Counted from the stretch's first letter, positions 19,348 to 30,492 are shown. The stretch: 64,000 nucleotides of DNA from Pseudoalteromonas ruthenica (GCF_008808095.1 NZ_CP023396.1:2418001-2482000), one strand, 5' to 3'. Translations and numbers: made by a program. The notes: generated by a model not told the origin, from the sequence alone.

Positions 19348-19856
19348 ATTATAAACTCCTCACCCTGGGGCTGAGCGAGCTGCTCGGCCCACGCATAATA
19401 CACCGTACGCGCTAATTTCGCTTGCACCCCATAAGGCAGCTGCAGATAAGGCAGCTTCTGCCCTTGCGGGTCGGCATGTATAAGCAGCGGATGCTGTGCG
19501 CCGAGCACAAATTCACGGCCAATATTATCGATGCAAATAACCGCTGGATGCGCTGCGTTTTGCGCTGTAGCTAAACGCCAATCAACAATTAATAGCGGCG
19601 CATCGTCCACCCTGATAGCCATCTGTTCAATAGGGGTTTTTAGGTAGTACTGCCCTTGCTCACGCCACAACACCGAAGCAAACAACTTAACTAAACGAGC
19701 ACGTTTAATTTCGGTGCCGTGATGGAACCAACGACCATCTGCAGTAATATGAATGTCGATGGTGCCGCATTGCTGCGGCGACCATTGATCTAAAGGCGCA
19801 ATTTGCCCTTCAAGTTGCTGCGACAGAGCCGCTAGCGCTTGCTCATTACTGCTCAT
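19311..19856 (-). CDS. DUF1285 family protein
   Basis: A 181-residue protein matching the DUF1285 pattern: [32 protein letters not shown] near the N-terminus, then [12 protein letters not shown]. No catalytic role is known for the family. No signal peptide is seen. Its start overlaps the end of the YceI-like gene by 11 bases, so the two are co-translated, and its 3' end overlaps engB by 37 bases on the other strand. Confidence 0.82.
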   Translation of the reverse strand: MSSNEQALAALSQQLEGQIAPLDQWSPQQCGTIDIHITADGRWFHHGTEIKRARLVKLFASVLWREQGQYYLKTPIEQMAIRVDDAPLLIVDWRLATAQNAAHPAVICIDNIGREFVLGAQHPLLIHADPQGQKLPYLQLPYGVQAKLARTVYYAWAEQLAQPQGEEFIIYSAGESFSLGG

Positions 19857-20430
19857 TTAAGGTCAATACAAAAGAGACAGGAACGGCGCGAGTTATAGAG
19901 TCTAACCCGGCTAATGACTTCAACTTATCGATCCCCGGTTGCAACGCAAAGTCAGCAGGACTTACTAACACTGGCATCATAGAACTAACCACCAGGTCAC
20001 CGGCACGACTTGCCACCACGCTCACAGCTATTTGCTGAGCTTTAGTTTTACCGTGTAACGCGAGCTGTGCTTGAACATTTCCTTGAGCCACGCCGGTATC
20101 TTTCGCTTGTGCGATTAACTCACTGACATTCGCAGTAACTTCCATCGCGGGAAACTCGACGGTGTTAAAAAGAAATTTCTGCATGCGCTCGTTGCGAATC
20201 GGGATCTGCGTCTCAACACTGTTGAGATCGATCGCTAGCTTAAACATACCGCTCTCATCAACGCTGCCTGAAACGTCTTTGAAGAAGTGGTTCTCCGCAA
20301 TAGCGTTATTCTTTACTGAGACAAAATTTACGCGGCTGTGATTATTATCTACCTGCCACGCAGCTAATGCACTGGTACTGCCAACAAGCAACGCTCCACA
20401 CATTAAAGAACGAACAAAACTATTAAACAT
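19846..20430 (-). CDS. YceI-family periplasmic lipid-binding protein
   Basis: A 194-residue secreted protein. Signal peptide about 1-23 (cleavage near ALAAW), then a YceI lipocalin-like barrel beginning WQVDNNHSRVNFVSVKNNAI and with FFKDVSGSV and FPAMEVTANV typical of the family. YceI proteins carry isoprenoid-type lipids such as polyprenyl chains. A Fur-like box lies 16 bases before the start. It forms a unit with the DUF1285 gene. Confidence 0.9.
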   Translation of the reverse strand: MFNSFVRSLMCGALLVGSTSALAAWQVDNNHSRVNFVSVKNNAIAENHFFKDVSGSVDESGMFKLAIDLNSVETQIPIRNERMQKFLFNTVEFPAMEVTANVSELIAQAKDTGVAQGNVQAQLALHGKTKAQQIAVSVVASRAGDLVVSSMMPVLVSPADFALQPGIDKLKSLAGLDSITRAVPVSFVLTLNEQ

Positions 20431-20445
20431 TACGCTTTCCTTCGA

Positions 20446-20460
20446 TAAGAATGATTATCA
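20446..20460 (-). promoter_or_regulatory. Possible Fur box before the YceI-like gene
   Basis: The minus strand reads TGATAATCATTCTTA, 13 of 15 matches to the Fur 7-1-7 consensus TGATAATCATTATCA. Spacing near the start would allow repression. It is a motif match only. Confidence 0.4.
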
Positions 20461-20583
20461 CCATGCTAGCAATAAAGTATCTACAGGTGAACTAACTACT
20501 CAGGGGTACTTAAAAAAATGAGTAAGGGATCAGCCAGTGGAATGCTAGGAAAGAGAATAAAAAACATAACAGAGAAGGAGTAG

Positions 20584-20760
20584 AAAAAGCCGGCCTACCA
20601 AAACGGTAAGCCGGTATAGCAATCTGGGGAGAAGCTATCAATACGCTGTACCATCGCAAAGCGAGTGGCACATCATCAACAGGATGTCCTACAGGATGAG
20701 GACGCGCGGACTGTAGCAAATCAATATCGAGAAATAAACGCAAAGCGCGCGCAACAGCGC
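20584..20760 (-). ncRNA. Candidate structured small RNA downstream of polA
   Basis: On the minus strand a run of possible hairpins (ACATC/GATGT, CCA-TCGC/GCGA-TGG, ATAGC/GCTAT) ends in a strong terminator at 20614-20584: CCGGCTTACC pairs with GGTAGGCCGG (one G-U), then CTTTTT. It lies between polA and engB and runs in the polA direction, as Spot 42 (spf) does in E. coli. I see no sequence match to Spot 42. The 5' end is not defined. A 77-residue frame across it lacks any family features. Confidence 0.4.
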
Positions 20761-20826
20761 TTATTTAATCCTATATAAACCAAATAAAACTATTTCTTAT
20801 ACTCTTTTACAGGGTTTTAACTAAGT

Positions 20827-20855
20827 GCAGCTTGAGCACAAAGTACTCAAGCTGC
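20827..20855 (-). terminator. Hairpin after polA
   Basis: GCAGCTTGAG/CTCAAGCTGC perfect 10-bp stem with a 9-base loop, 6 bases past the polA stop. The T tract is weak, so termination may be partial. Confidence 0.55.
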
Positions 20856-20861
20856 TTGATG

Positions 20862-23594
20862 CTAGTGTGCCTGCTGCCAATTATCTCCGCTATCCGCCTC
20901 GGCGATTAACGGCACATCTAAGCTAGCGGCTTTGGCCATAAGATTGCAGATTTCTTTGGTGTAGGCATCAACATGTTGCTCAGCGATTTCAAACACCAAC
21001 TCATCGTGTACCTGCATCAATAGTTTGACCGTGCCTTGTGGTTGTTGTTGCACCCATTGGTGTACGGTGATCATCGCTTTTTTGATAATATCCGCAGCAG
21101 TTCCCTGCATCGGTGCATTAATTGCGGCCCGCTCTGCGGCCTTACGCCGTGCTCCATTGCGAGCATTGATCTCCGGTAAATGTAAACGGCGACCAAATAG
21201 CGTTTCGACATAGCCTTTATCTGCGGCTCCTTCGCGAGTGCGTTCCATATATTCTAAAACGCCAGGGAAGCGTTCAAAGTATTTATCCATATAATGCTGG
21301 GCCTCATGGCGCGGAATATCGAGTTGCCGCGAGAGGCCAAATGCCGACATACCATAGATCAAACCAAAGTTAACGGCTTTGGCTTTACGGCGCATATCAC
21401 TGGTCACTTCCTCCAATGGCACAGAGAAAACCTCGCTGGCAGTGGCACTGTGCACATCTAAGCCGTCAGCGAAGGCGCTGAGCAGGCCCTTATCCTGTGA
21501 AAGATGAGCCATGATGCGCAGCTCTATCTGACTGTAATCGGCAGCGACAATTTTATAGCCAGAGGCGGCAACAAAGGCCTCACGGATGCGGCGACCTTCT
21601 TCTGAACGAATAGGAATATTCTGCAGGTTAGGATCGGTCGAGCTTAAACGTCCGGTGGCGGTCACCGCTTGATGATAAGAGGTGTGCACACGTTGAGTTT
21701 TCTCGTTCACCATCAGCGGTAACTTGTCGGTGTAAGTTGACTTCAGTTTAGCCAGCCCTCGGTGCTCAATAATGACTTTAGGCAGCGGATAATCATGCGC
21801 CAACTCTTGCAAGACTTCTTCTGCGGTTGAAGGAGCTCCCTTAGGAGTCTTTTTGATCACCGGCAGTTCTAGCTTCTCAAACAAAATCGCCTGTAGCTGT
21901 TTTGGCGAGCCTAGATTAAACTCCTCGCCAGCTATGTCGAAGGCTTCTTTTTCCAACTCCTGCAAACGCTCACCAAGGCGCTGCGAGTGCTTTGCTAGCA
22001 TCGTTGAATCAATGGCAACGCCAGTGCGTTCAATATCAGAGAGCACATTAACCAAAGGCAGTTCTATATCGCTAAACACGGTTTTTAAACTGCTATCCGC
22101 CTCAACCTTTGGCCACAAATGCTGGTGCAAACGCAGGGTAATATCAGCATCTTCGGCAGCATAAGGAGCGGCCTTTTCTAACTCAATCTGATTGAAGGTC
22201 AGCTGCTTTTTACCCTTGCCGGCAATATCCTCAAAGCTAATGGTTTTATGGCCCAGGTATTTCAGCGCGAGGGAATCCATGTCATGGCGAGTACCAACGC
22301 TATTAAACACATAGGACTCGAGCATGGTATCGAAGGCAATACCATTAAACTCGATACCAGCATTGGCTAGTACACTTTTATCGTATTTAAGGTTTTGTCC
22401 TACTTTCGCCTTGTTAGCGTCGGCCAAAATCGGTCCAATTTTTGCCAATACAAGGTCAAGAGGCAGTTGCTCCGGTGCTCCAGGATAGTCATGGGTAAGC
22501 GGCAAATAAGCGGCTTCTCCAACCGTCACAGCAAAGCTCATACCGACTAGCTGCGCTTCCATGTAGTTCACGCTTGTGGTTTCGGTATCAAAGGCAATGA
22601 GCTCAGCTTGATTAAGCTTATCCACCCAAGTATCCAGCTGCTGCTCGGTTAAAATCGTTTCGTAATGAGCATCGCGGGTTGGCACTTCTTGAGTATCGGT
22701 GGGGGCATCAAGATGGGTGTCGGTGTTGCTGCCTTTATCCAGCACTTCGGCCAACCAACGACGGAACTCACACTCACCATAGAGCTCAATCAGGACATCG
22801 GTATCAGGTTGCTGCAGTTTTAACTGCTCCAAATCGCTGTCGAGTTCAACATCAAGCTTGATCGTTGCTAATTCATAGCTCAGTGGCAGGTGCTCCACGG
22901 CATTGCGCAGCTTGTCACCTATTTTGCCCTTTACCTCATCGGCATGGGCAATCACTTCATCGAGAGAGCCGTACTTGTCGAGCCACTTAACTGCGGTTTT
23001 AGGACCACATCCCTCTACACCTGGGATATTGTCGACTTTATCACCCATCAAGGCTAAATAATCGATGATACGATCGGGCCCCACGCCGAACTTTTCTTTT
23101 ACACTATCGGGATCGGAAATACTGCCTGTCATGGTATTGATCAAGGTCACGTGTTCGTTGACCAACTGCGCCATATCTTTATCGCCTGTGGATATCAAAA
23201 CGTGACGCTGCTGCTCACTGGCAATACGTGCATAGGTGCCAATCACATCATCCGCTTCCACCCCTTCAATACTAATCAAAGGAAAACCCATCGCACGAAT
23301 AATATTATGCAACGGCTCTATCTGAGTACGTAAGTCATCCGGCATGGGTGGGCGATTAGCCTTGTACTCACTGTACATATCGTTGCGAAAGGTTTTCCCT
23401 TTGGCATCAAAAATCACCACCATGTGCGTAGGGTCATACTGCTTGACTAGGCTTTTCAGCATGTTGACTACGCCATAAATAGCCCCCGTAGCTTCCCCTT
23501 TAGAATTAGTTAGGTGTGGTGGCGCATGATATGCACGGAATAAATAAGAGGAACCATCAACGAGGATAAGCGGATTTTCTGCGATCTGCGCCAT
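20862..23594 (-). CDS. polA: DNA polymerase I
   Basis: A 910-residue repair and Okazaki-processing polymerase. The N-terminal 5'-3' exonuclease begins [15 protein letters not shown] and includes [13 protein letters not shown]. The 3'-5' exonuclease keeps its acidic residues ([10 protein letters not shown], about 336), so proofreading should be intact. The polymerase domain carries [11 protein letters not shown] (about 689), [10 protein letters not shown] and QVHDELVFE (about 866). It is a single minus-strand gene with a hairpin after the stop. Confidence 0.98.
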   Translation of the reverse strand: MAQIAENPLILVDGSSYLFRAYHAPPHLTNSKGEATGAIYGVVNMLKSLVKQYDPTHMVVIFDAKGKTFRNDMYSEYKANRPPMPDDLRTQIEPLHNIIRAMGFPLISIEGVEADDVIGTYARIASEQQRHVLISTGDKDMAQLVNEHVTLINTMTGSISDPDSVKEKFGVGPDRIIDYLALMGDKVDNIPGVEGCGPKTAVKWLDKYGSLDEVIAHADEVKGKIGDKLRNAVEHLPLSYELATIKLDVELDSDLEQLKLQQPDTDVLIELYGECEFRRWLAEVLDKGSNTDTHLDAPTDTQEVPTRDAHYETILTEQQLDTWVDKLNQAELIAFDTETTSVNYMEAQLVGMSFAVTVGEAAYLPLTHDYPGAPEQLPLDLVLAKIGPILADANKAKVGQNLKYDKSVLANAGIEFNGIAFDTMLESYVFNSVGTRHDMDSLALKYLGHKTISFEDIAGKGKKQLTFNQIELEKAAPYAAEDADITLRLHQHLWPKVEADSSLKTVFSDIELPLVNVLSDIERTGVAIDSTMLAKHSQRLGERLQELEKEAFDIAGEEFNLGSPKQLQAILFEKLELPVIKKTPKGAPSTAEEVLQELAHDYPLPKVIIEHRGLAKLKSTYTDKLPLMVNEKTQRVHTSYHQAVTATGRLSSTDPNLQNIPIRSEEGRRIREAFVAASGYKIVAADYSQIELRIMAHLSQDKGLLSAFADGLDVHSATASEVFSVPLEEVTSDMRRKAKAVNFGLIYGMSAFGLSRQLDIPRHEAQHYMDKYFERFPGVLEYMERTREGAADKGYVETLFGRRLHLPEINARNGARRKAAERAAINAPMQGTAADIIKKAMITVHQWVQQQPQGTVKLLMQVHDELVFEIAEQHVDAYTKEICNLMAKAASLDVPLIAEADSGDNWQQAH

Positions 23595-24085
23595 TTTTCA
23601 ACACTCAAACATGTCAGTTTTTTAATAACGCAAGGATGCCATAAGGCGCTTAAGAAAACGAGTTGCAATTGCTGTTAAGCGCTGTAAATAGAGTAAAAGT
23701 AATGAACTAAAAACCTGTGGATAACTTTGTAGATAAAAACCATGACTTACCCTCCAGGTCCATTTTTCGAATCCAGATGGGTTTGTAACTCATTGTTTTA
23801 ATTAGAAAAAGAAAAGACTGCGTAATTCGGTTTTCTTTTTTATTTTATTTATCCGATGTGGAAAGTGGCTTTCTAAGGGGCGCTAAGAATGCGTGTACAA
23901 CGTCCTTTTCGATAACCAGCTACGCATTCTAGCATAAAGGATCAAAGATCCTAGTGATCCTTTATAACTTTTTTCTCTTAGTGGCATGAGAGCTGAGCAT
24001 AAATCAGCGTTGACGGGAGCTACCTAGGATCGTTACCTTACTAGGGCAGAGAATATTATCTTTCATCTGATCAAGGAGCAAAACA
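23595..24085. other. 491-base intergenic region between polA and elbB
   Basis: No convincing gene. It holds a single DnaA-box-like TGTGGATAA near 23713, an A/T hairpin (AAAAAGAAAA 23806-23815 / TTTTCTTTTT 23831-23840), an inverted repeat AGAATGCGT/ACGCATTCT (23886-23894/23922-23930), and a terminator hairpin at 23934-23974. Five GATC sites cluster between 23940 and 24075. The plus-strand order repeat-then-terminator would suit a short untranslated RNA. Confidence 0.5.
23934..23974 (+). terminator. Rho-independent-type terminator with no gene upstream
   Basis: ATAAAGGATCA pairs perfectly with TGATCCTTTAT (11 bp) around a 10-base loop, followed by AACTTTTTT. No plus-strand coding gene ends here, which suggests an untranslated transcript from the polA-elbB gap. 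Confidence 0.55.
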
Positions 24086-24736
24086 ATGGCGAATGTGGCG
24101 ATAATTTTAAGTGGCTGTGGGGTCTTTGATGGCGCCGAAATTCATGAATCAGTACTGACTTTACTTTATCTTGAGCAAGCGGGCGCGCAGTATCAATGTT
24201 TTGCCCCCAATATAGACCAGCACCATGTGATTAATCACTTAACTGGGGAAGAGCAGCAGCAAACACGCAATGTATTGGAAGAAGCGGCGCGTATTGCCCG
24301 AGGGGAGATTCTGGATCTCAAAGAGCTTAATGTTAGCGACTACGACGCCCTTATTTTGCCCGGAGGCTTTGGCGCCGCAAAAAATTTATGCGACTTCGCT
24401 CTAAAAGGTGCCGATAGCTCATTAAATTCAGAGGTAGAGCGGGTCTGTAAAAGCTTTGCCGAACAAGGCAAGCCAGCGGCTTATTTGTGTATCGCGCCAG
24501 CAATGATTGCGCACATCTACCCACAAGGCACAAAAGCGACCATAGGTAACGACAACGATACTGCCTCAGCGATGAATGCACTTGGCGCCGAGCATGTGGA
24601 CTGTGCCGTTGATGACATCGTCGCTGATGAAAAAGCGAAGGTTGTTTCCACGCCTGCCTACATGCTTGCGGGCTCCGTCAAAGAAGCAGCCAGCGGTATC
24701 GAAAAAGCCGTGAATAAGCTGTTGAGCTGGGTTTAA
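24086..24736 (+). CDS. elbB: Isoprenoid biosynthesis glyoxalase ElbB
   Basis: A 216-residue member of the DJ-1/PfpI superfamily matching ElbB (SCRP-27A): VAIILSGCGVFDGAEIHE at the N-terminus, LILPGGFGAAKNLCDFA near 95-110, and AYLCIAPAMIA near 133 with the conserved nucleophile Cys. ElbB has glyoxalase activity in vitro and has been linked to isoprenoid output in E. coli. CAAGGAGC lies 7 bases before the start. A TGCGCTAGCGCA palindrome follows the stop but lacks a T run. Confidence 0.93.
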   Translation: MANVAIILSGCGVFDGAEIHESVLTLLYLEQAGAQYQCFAPNIDQHHVINHLTGEEQQQTRNVLEEAARIARGEILDLKELNVSDYDALILPGGFGAAKNLCDFALKGADSSLNSEVERVCKSFAEQGKPAAYLCIAPAMIAHIYPQGTKATIGNDNDTASAMNALGAEHVDCAVDDIVADEKAKVVSTPAYMLAGSVKEAASGIEKAVNKLLSWV

Positions 24737-24902
24737 CGCGATGTGCAACGGCGACAATATTTTGCGCTAGCGCATAAAATGGCTACTTTTTAACGCATTA
24801 ATGAAATCTAGGCATTTTATAAATCGCTCGCTGCGGTTATAATTTGCCGATATTTCGTCACCAGGTCGTATAGACCGTTAGCACCCGAATGAGCAAAGAA
24901 AC

Positions 24903-25295
24903 ATGAAGAAACTATCAGCTGCACTGTTACTGTTATCCACTGCTGTTTACGCGCAACCTTACGACAACTCACTCACCGAGGAAGCTATCAAAAAGCGCCT
25001 GCAACCTGTTGGTGATGTTTACCTTGCCGGTGAAACTGCTGCTGCCGATGCGGCGCCAAGCGGCCCTCGCAGTGGTGAACAAGTATATCAAGCGGCCTGT
25101 TTCGCATGTCATGGTTCAGGTGCACTCGGCGCTCCAAAAACAGCAGCTGACTGGGAACCTCGCCTAGCAAAAGGCATGGATACATTGCTTGATCACGCGA
25201 TCAATGGTTTCAATGCAATGCCTCCGCGCGGTACTTGTATGGATTGTTCGGATGAGGAAATCCAAGCTGCTATCGACTTTATGGTTAAGCAGTAA
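24903..25295 (+). CDS. Cytochrome c5 family protein
   Basis: A 130-residue monohaem periplasmic cytochrome. Signal peptide about 1-17 (cleavage near VYAQP), a variable linker rich in Ala, then one class I domain with CFACH (about 66-70), AMPPRG carrying the axial Met, and the CMDCSDEEI segment whose Cys pair is characteristic of cytochrome c5. It would shuttle electrons to a terminal oxidase or reductase, like cytochrome c4 coded 6 kb away. A strong terminator follows. Confidence 0.93.
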   Translation: MKKLSAALLLLSTAVYAQPYDNSLTEEAIKKRLQPVGDVYLAGETAAADAAPSGPRSGEQVYQAACFACHGSGALGAPKTAADWEPRLAKGMDTLLDHAINGFNAMPPRGTCMDCSDEEIQAAIDFMVKQ

Positions 25296-25315
25296 CAACG
25301 ACTTGTTAAAGAGTT

Positions 25316-25343
25316 AAAAAGGGAGGCAATGGCCTCCCTTTTT
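25316..25343 (+). terminator. Terminator of the cytochrome c5 gene
   Basis: AAAAAGGGAGGC/GCCTCCCTTTTT, a perfect 12-bp stem with a 4-base loop, 20 bases after the stop. Confidence 0.9.
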
Positions 25344-25429
25344 CGTTCCTAGTATAGAGGTCGATACTCCTTGACCTGAACCAAAAAAGATGGAATATTT
25401 GGCGGTTAATAAATAAACAAAAATAACAA

Positions 25430-27994
25430 ATGGCACGTTCAGTGGATGAGTGGTCCCCGCAGGAGTTCAATAAGCTCCAGAAAAAGAATAAACGCCTGAA
25501 GGCGTTGCTGCAAAAATACAAGCAGCAACACCACCTCCAACATGCCCTTATTTTACTGTCAGAACAAGCCAGTACCATTCCTGAGCTGTGCTCTTTCTAC
25601 CCTGCAATTCAACGTCTGCTAGCCGATTACGTACCGAGTAAAAATTTTTATGTGGTCCTGCGTAACCCAGATACAGGACTACTTGAGCTCTCCTACTTCG
25701 TTGATCAGAAAGACGGAATACAAACCCCCTTAGTCACCGATCAGCATTTTGAGCAAGGTGTGACTGGCTACGTATTTCGTTCACGGGCAACCGCCTATTT
25801 CACTCGTGAAACCATGACCGCAGCGCAGCAACAAGGCAAGTTCAAAATTTTAGGGGCGCAAGCCGAACATTGGCTTGGTGTGCCTATTTATCAAGATACT
25901 GATGTGATTGGTGTCATGGTGTCGCAAAGCTATGATGCTAAACAAGGCTATAGCCAAGAGCAAATTGAGCTATTTGAGGTCATCGCGCTGTACCTAGCAA
26001 CGGCCATTGAGCGGGTAAAAAAGCGCGAATTACTTGAAAGCCAAGTAAAGCAACGTACTCAAGCATTAACGCTTAGCAACCAAGCGCTTAATGACGAAAT
26101 TAGCCAACGTAAAAAAGCTTTAGAACGACAGCAAACGTTATTCCAAATATCGGAACTGGCGAGCCAGTCGATCAATATTGATGATGTCTACTACCATGTT
26201 CACCAGATCATGAAGTCCATCACCTATGCGGAAAACCTTTATATTGCGCTGTATGATAAAGACAATAATTGGCTTACCTTCCCTTACGCCGTCGATGAGT
26301 GCAGCGAAGACTTTGGTCCGCGACCCTTTGCAAAAGGCTTTAGTGAGTTAGTACTAACATCTAAGCAGTGCCAATTAATAGATAGGGCTCGCAGCGAGCA
26401 GTTGATTGCCGAGGGCATCATTGAGCGCCAAGGTAAATTAGACCCGAGCTGTCGCTGTACTAGCTGGCTAGGAGCTCCCCTAAAAACAGCGCAAGGAGTG
26501 ATTGGACTCATTGTTTGCCAGGCATACAACAACAAGTATGACTTCGTGCAAGAGGATGTTGAGCTCATCGCTTACGTCTCCAACCAAATTGCCAACGTGC
26601 TGCAAAACCATTTATCGCAGCAAGCGCTGCGACAGAGTCACCAAGAATTAGAGTTACGTGTGGCTGAAAAAACGCGGGAGCTACGTCAAGCCAACTTACA
26701 TTTACAACTACAAATTGACGAGCGCCGTAAAATAGAGCAACAGCTTTATCATGATGCCCATCATGACTCACTAACAGGGTTACCCAACCGCAGTTTGTTC
26801 TTATCTCAGCTTGAGCGCACATTGGGGCAATATCAGCGCTTTCCTGAAAAAGACTTTGCCGTATTGTTCATCGACCTGGATAAGTTTAAAGATATCAATG
26901 ATAAGCTGGGTCATCAGTGTGGCGACCAATTCCTCATTGAAGTGGCGGATAAGCTTAAGCAATGTATTCGCGATCATGATTTGATCGCCCGCCTTGGTGG
27001 CGACGAATTTGTTATTCTGCTCACCCAACTCAACGAGCGTCAACAAGCCGAGGATGTTGCCAAGCGCATTATTGCAGTGATGCAGCAACCCTTCTGCAAC
27101 CAAGGGATTTGTATTCAAAGCGGTGCCAGTATTGGCATTACTTACAGTAAACGCGACTACAGCCATACCGATGAAATCATTCGTGATGCCGATGCCGCCA
27201 TGTATTATGCCAAACAAACTGGCAAAGGCCGCTTTGAGTTTTATCACCCGCTGCTAGGCTATGGCAACGATCAGCAAGAGCCACATCAACGTCATCATCT
27301 AATGGATTTACACACCCATTTTCGTGCTAGCGACATCGTAAACTTCGACCAGCAGCAACCTCACGCGCAATTACTTGATGCTTATGGCGAGCACCCAGTG
27401 CTCGGGAGTACCAGTTTTGAACAACTTAAGCGTTTTGCCAGTGATAATTACGAGCTCGCTAAGGTAGAGCTCAAACTGCTCAAATATGGCTTTAATCAAC
27501 ACCAGAGCGACATTATGAGTTTACTCAATTGCTCAAGTTTGTTGCTGGATGATAAACACTTTGAGGGGCTTAGTCATTGGGTCGGTCAACTGACGAATAA
27601 AGATAAACTCTGCCTGTTGTTCAGTGAAGCCGAGCTGCGCTTTTGTAGCGCTAACCAAATGAAAAATTTAGACAAGCTCTACCAGCAGGGATTGCATATT
27701 GGGCTCAATGAGTTTGGTAAAGATCGCTGCGAGTTAAGCTTACTGACCCAGCTGCCCTACTTCTGTGTATTACTCAATGCCACCTTTAGCCGTCGAGTAT
27801 TACAGGACCCACGTTACGATCATATGCTGCAAGGCGTGTTGGCAGTCACACAACTAAATGACTGCATGGTGATCGCTAAAGGGCCCTGTATTCTTAATTA
27901 TCGCTCGCTGCTTGAGCATCACGGTGTACACCACTTTATTGGTCAGCAACACGCCATTGCCGAGCAACAACCACTGCACGCTATTCCTTCTTAA
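25430..27994 (+). CDS. GAF-GAF-GGDEF protein with degenerate C-terminal EAL-like domain
   Basis: An 854-residue cytoplasmic signalling protein. An N-terminal coiled coil is followed by two GAF sensor domains (about 35-195 and 240-395), a second coiled coil (about 400-440), and an intact diguanylate cyclase domain (about 440-605) with [21 protein letters not shown] and GGDEF near 523. RDHD five residues before GGDEF is the RxxD product-inhibition site. The last 200 residues resemble an EAL fold ([16 protein letters not shown] in place of DDFGTGYSSL) but lack the catalytic motifs. It should make c-di-GMP. No clear ribosome site precedes the ATG. The 3' end overlaps rep by 14 bases. Confidence 0.9.
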   Translation: MARSVDEWSPQEFNKLQKKNKRLKALLQKYKQQHHLQHALILLSEQASTIPELCSFYPAIQRLLADYVPSKNFYVVLRNPDTGLLELSYFVDQKDGIQTPLVTDQHFEQGVTGYVFRSRATAYFTRETMTAAQQQGKFKILGAQAEHWLGVPIYQDTDVIGVMVSQSYDAKQGYSQEQIELFEVIALYLATAIERVKKRELLESQVKQRTQALTLSNQALNDEISQRKKALERQQTLFQISELASQSINIDDVYYHVHQIMKSITYAENLYIALYDKDNNWLTFPYAVDECSEDFGPRPFAKGFSELVLTSKQCQLIDRARSEQLIAEGIIERQGKLDPSCRCTSWLGAPLKTAQGVIGLIVCQAYNNKYDFVQEDVELIAYVSNQIANVLQNHLSQQALRQSHQELELRVAEKTRELRQANLHLQLQIDERRKIEQQLYHDAHHDSLTGLPNRSLFLSQLERTLGQYQRFPEKDFAVLFIDLDKFKDINDKLGHQCGDQFLIEVADKLKQCIRDHDLIARLGGDEFVILLTQLNERQQAEDVAKRIIAVMQQPFCNQGICIQSGASIGITYSKRDYSHTDEIIRDADAAMYYAKQTGKGRFEFYHPLLGYGNDQQEPHQRHHLMDLHTHFRASDIVNFDQQQPHAQLLDAYGEHPVLGSTSFEQLKRFASDNYELAKVELKLLKYGFNQHQSDIMSLLNCSSLLLDDKHFEGLSHWVGQLTNKDKLCLLFSEAELRFCSANQMKNLDKLYQQGLHIGLNEFGKDRCELSLLTQLPYFCVLLNATFSRRVLQDPRYDHMLQGVLAVTQLNDCMVIAKGPCILNYRSLLEHHGVHHFIGQQHAIAEQQPLHAIPS

Positions 27995-29996
27995 GCATGG
28001 CCCTTAAATTAGCCACTCGGGCCTGCCCTTGCTCCATGCGTTGTTGCTGATTTTGTGGTGCTTTTCGTGCTTCGAAAGCCAGATCTTGCTGCGGGAGTTC
28101 CTCCACAAAACGGCTAATTTCTGGGGTTATGGTTTCACCAAATTGACGACGGCTTTTGGCATACGTCATCACTAACTCTTGTTGCGCTCGGGTGATCCCC
28201 ACATAGGCCAAGCGACGCTCCTCTTCAACATTGTCCTCGTCAATACTGGTCTGGTGTGGCAAGAGTCCCTCTTCCATACCGACCATAAATACATAAGGGT
28301 ACTCCAAGCCCTTAGAGGCATGCAGTGTCAGTAGTTGCACCGCATCACCGTCATCTTCCTCTTCATTACGCTCCATCATATCGCGCAGGGTGAGCTTCAT
28401 CACTACCTCTGGTAGGGTGAGGGCTGGATTGTCAGCATCACCAGTGAGCATGTCGGTGATCCAACGATATAACTCAGAGACATTCTTCATGCGCATCTCA
28501 GCGGCTTTAGCGCTAGTCGAAGTCTCATATAAATAGGCTTCATAATTAATTTGTCGCACTAAATCTTTCACCGCCTCAAGGGTGTCACTACGTTGGCAGT
28601 TATCGGCTAACTCCACGACCCACCGAGCAAACCCCATTAACGCGTTAAAACCTCGCCCTTGTAAACGCTGTGCAAGCTCGGGCTCAAAACATGCGGCAAA
28701 TAAGCTAATGTGCTTGTCATTCGCCAACGAACCCAGCTTCTCCAAGGTCATAGGGCCAATTTCACGCTTGGGAGTGTTTACGATGCGTAAAAACGCATTA
28801 TCGTCATCTTGGTTTACCAGCAATCGCAGGTAAGCCATCATGTCCTTGATCTCAGCACGCGCAAAGAAGGACATTCCACCACTGATTTTATAGGGTATAC
28901 GGTTACTCATCAGCGCCTTTTCAAACACCCGCGCTTGGTGATTACCGCGATATAGAATAGCGTAGTCACGGTAGCTTGTGCGCTTGGTAAACTTATGAGA
29001 AATAATCTCTGCTACCACACGTTCGGCTTCGTGCTCCTCATCGCGAGTACCAATGACTTTAATCTGATCACCAAAGCCCAGCTCACTAAACAGTTTTTTA
29101 TCAAAAACATGCGGATTATTGGCAATGAGAATATTAGCCGCTTTAAGAATGCGTCCAGCACTACGGTAATTTTGCTCTAGTTTGATAAGACGCAGATGCG
29201 GGTAGTCTTTACTCAATTGTACGAGGTTTTGTGGCTTTGCCCCGCGCCACGAATAAATAGATTGATCATCATCACCTACGACAGTAAAGCGCGCCCGCTG
29301 CCCGACCAATAGCTTAACCAATTGGTATTGGCTGGTATTGGTATCTTGATATTCATCCACCAGCATATAACGAAAGCGATTTTGCCAACGCTCACGTACC
29401 TCGGCATGACTATTAAGCAATAACGTCGGGATCATAATCAGATCGTCAAAGTCGAGCGCATTGTAAGCACGCAACTGGGTTTGATAGCGGGCATAAAGTT
29501 GTGCAAAAAGGGCTTTTTGCTGCTCTCGAGCAGCCGCAATTGCCTGTTGTGGCAAGATCAGCTCGTTTTTCCAGTCGCTGATTTGCATTTTCAACAACTT
29601 AAGTAAGTCTTTGTCACCATCGAGCTCGTCTGCGGTCAGCTCGTTGAGAAGCTGATTCGTATCTTGGTCGTCAAAGAGTGAAAAGCCGGCTTTGAAACCT
29701 AAGGTTTTCAACTCTTTTTTAATTATCTCTAAGCCGAGGGTATGAAAGGTGGATACCCACAACCCTTTGGCCTCTTGCTTACCTAAAGTTTGCGCAACGC
29801 GCTCACGCATTTCCTTGGCAGCCTTGTTGGTGAAGGTAACCGCCGCGATGTTACGGGCCCGGTACTCACACTGCTGAACCAAATAAGCTATCTTATTAGT
29901 GATCACGCGGGTTTTACCAGAGCCCGCACCAGCGAGGACGAGACAAGGCCCGCTAATGTATTTCACTGCTTCGTTTTGTTGAGGGTTGAGCTTCAT
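27981..29996 (-). CDS. rep: ATP-dependent DNA helicase Rep
   Basis: A 671-residue superfamily 1A helicase that moves 3'-5' and helps forks pass obstacles. Motif I is GAGSGKTRV (about 22-30), Ia [22 protein letters not shown] (about 212), [16 protein letters not shown], and motif [17 protein letters not shown] (about 600). Length and the short C-terminal tail fit Rep rather than UvrD. It converges on the GGDEF gene with a 14-base overlap. TTAGG precedes the ATG. Confidence 0.96.
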   Translation of the reverse strand: MKLNPQQNEAVKYISGPCLVLAGAGSGKTRVITNKIAYLVQQCEYRARNIAAVTFTNKAAKEMRERVAQTLGKQEAKGLWVSTFHTLGLEIIKKELKTLGFKAGFSLFDDQDTNQLLNELTADELDGDKDLLKLLKMQISDWKNELILPQQAIAAAREQQKALFAQLYARYQTQLRAYNALDFDDLIMIPTLLLNSHAEVRERWQNRFRYMLVDEYQDTNTSQYQLVKLLVGQRARFTVVGDDDQSIYSWRGAKPQNLVQLSKDYPHLRLIKLEQNYRSAGRILKAANILIANNPHVFDKKLFSELGFGDQIKVIGTRDEEHEAERVVAEIISHKFTKRTSYRDYAILYRGNHQARVFEKALMSNRIPYKISGGMSFFARAEIKDMMAYLRLLVNQDDDNAFLRIVNTPKREIGPMTLEKLGSLANDKHISLFAACFEPELAQRLQGRGFNALMGFARWVVELADNCQRSDTLEAVKDLVRQINYEAYLYETSTSAKAAEMRMKNVSELYRWITDMLTGDADNPALTLPEVVMKLTLRDMMERNEEEDDGDAVQLLTLHASKGLEYPYVFMVGMEEGLLPHQTSIDEDNVEEERRLAYVGITRAQQELVMTYAKSRRQFGETITPEISRFVEELPQQDLAFEARKAPQNQQQRMEQGQARVANLRAMLKKE

Positions 29997-30219
29997 AAAA
30001 CCTAATCTGAGTATCCGTGGGCTACGTATTTTATCTTATTAGCGAAAGTGATACAGCCGCGATATCAGGGCCGTGAGAAATAAATAAGTATGCACTAACG
30101 CAAACTGTATTGTGACTTGGGTTAGATACAGCGTATATAAACGCTGCCCTAAGGCAAACAAGTTGTTATTTGTGCTTGAGGTTAGTTACACTTAAGTATG
30201 TGAGAAAAGGAGCTGTGCA

Positions 30220-30492
30220 ATGATAAACCCTGCAAAAATTGAAGAAATTGCTCGCCAGATTGGCAGTAACATGCCTAAAGGCATGCGCGATATGGCCGAA
30301 AACTTTGAAAGTAAGACTAAACAAGTACTGCAAAATAAACTCTCAGAGATGGACTTCGTGAGCCGCGAAGAGTTCGATATTCAAAGCCAAGTGCTAGTAA
30401 GAACACGTGAAAAGCTGACGGCGCTAGAGCAAAAAGTGGCGCTTTTAGAAGCGCAAATTCAGGGTAACCAAGAAAACCAAGACGAAGGTTAA
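30220..30492 (+). CDS. ubiK: Ubiquinone biosynthesis accessory factor UbiK
   Basis: A 90-residue YqiC/UbiK protein: an amphipathic N-terminus (MINPAKIEEIARQIGSNMPKG) and a C-terminal coiled coil (FVSREEFDIQSQVLVRTREKLTALEQKVALLE), as in E. coli YqiC. It binds membrane lipids and assists the aerobic ubiquinone-making complex with UbiJ. AAAGGAG lies 8 bases before the ATG. It is a single gene, divergent from rep. Confidence 0.93.
   Translation: MINPAKIEEIARQIGSNMPKGMRDMAENFESKTKQVLQNKLSEMDFVSREEFDIQSQVLVRTREKLTALEQKVALLEAQIQGNQENQDEG

Noticed and set aside
20510..20743. Minus-strand 77-residue frame
   Set aside because: Runs through several hairpins and the terminator, without a ribosome site or known motifs.
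23700..24080. Possible replication origin (TGTGGATAA and clustered GATC near polA)
   Set aside because: Only one DnaA-box-like word is seen, there is no AT-rich unwinding repeat, and the usual mnmG/mioC/dnaA neighbours are absent.
24760..24785. TGCGCTAGCGCA palindrome after elbB as a terminator
   Set aside because: Short stem with no loop or T tract; left as a possible weak hairpin only.
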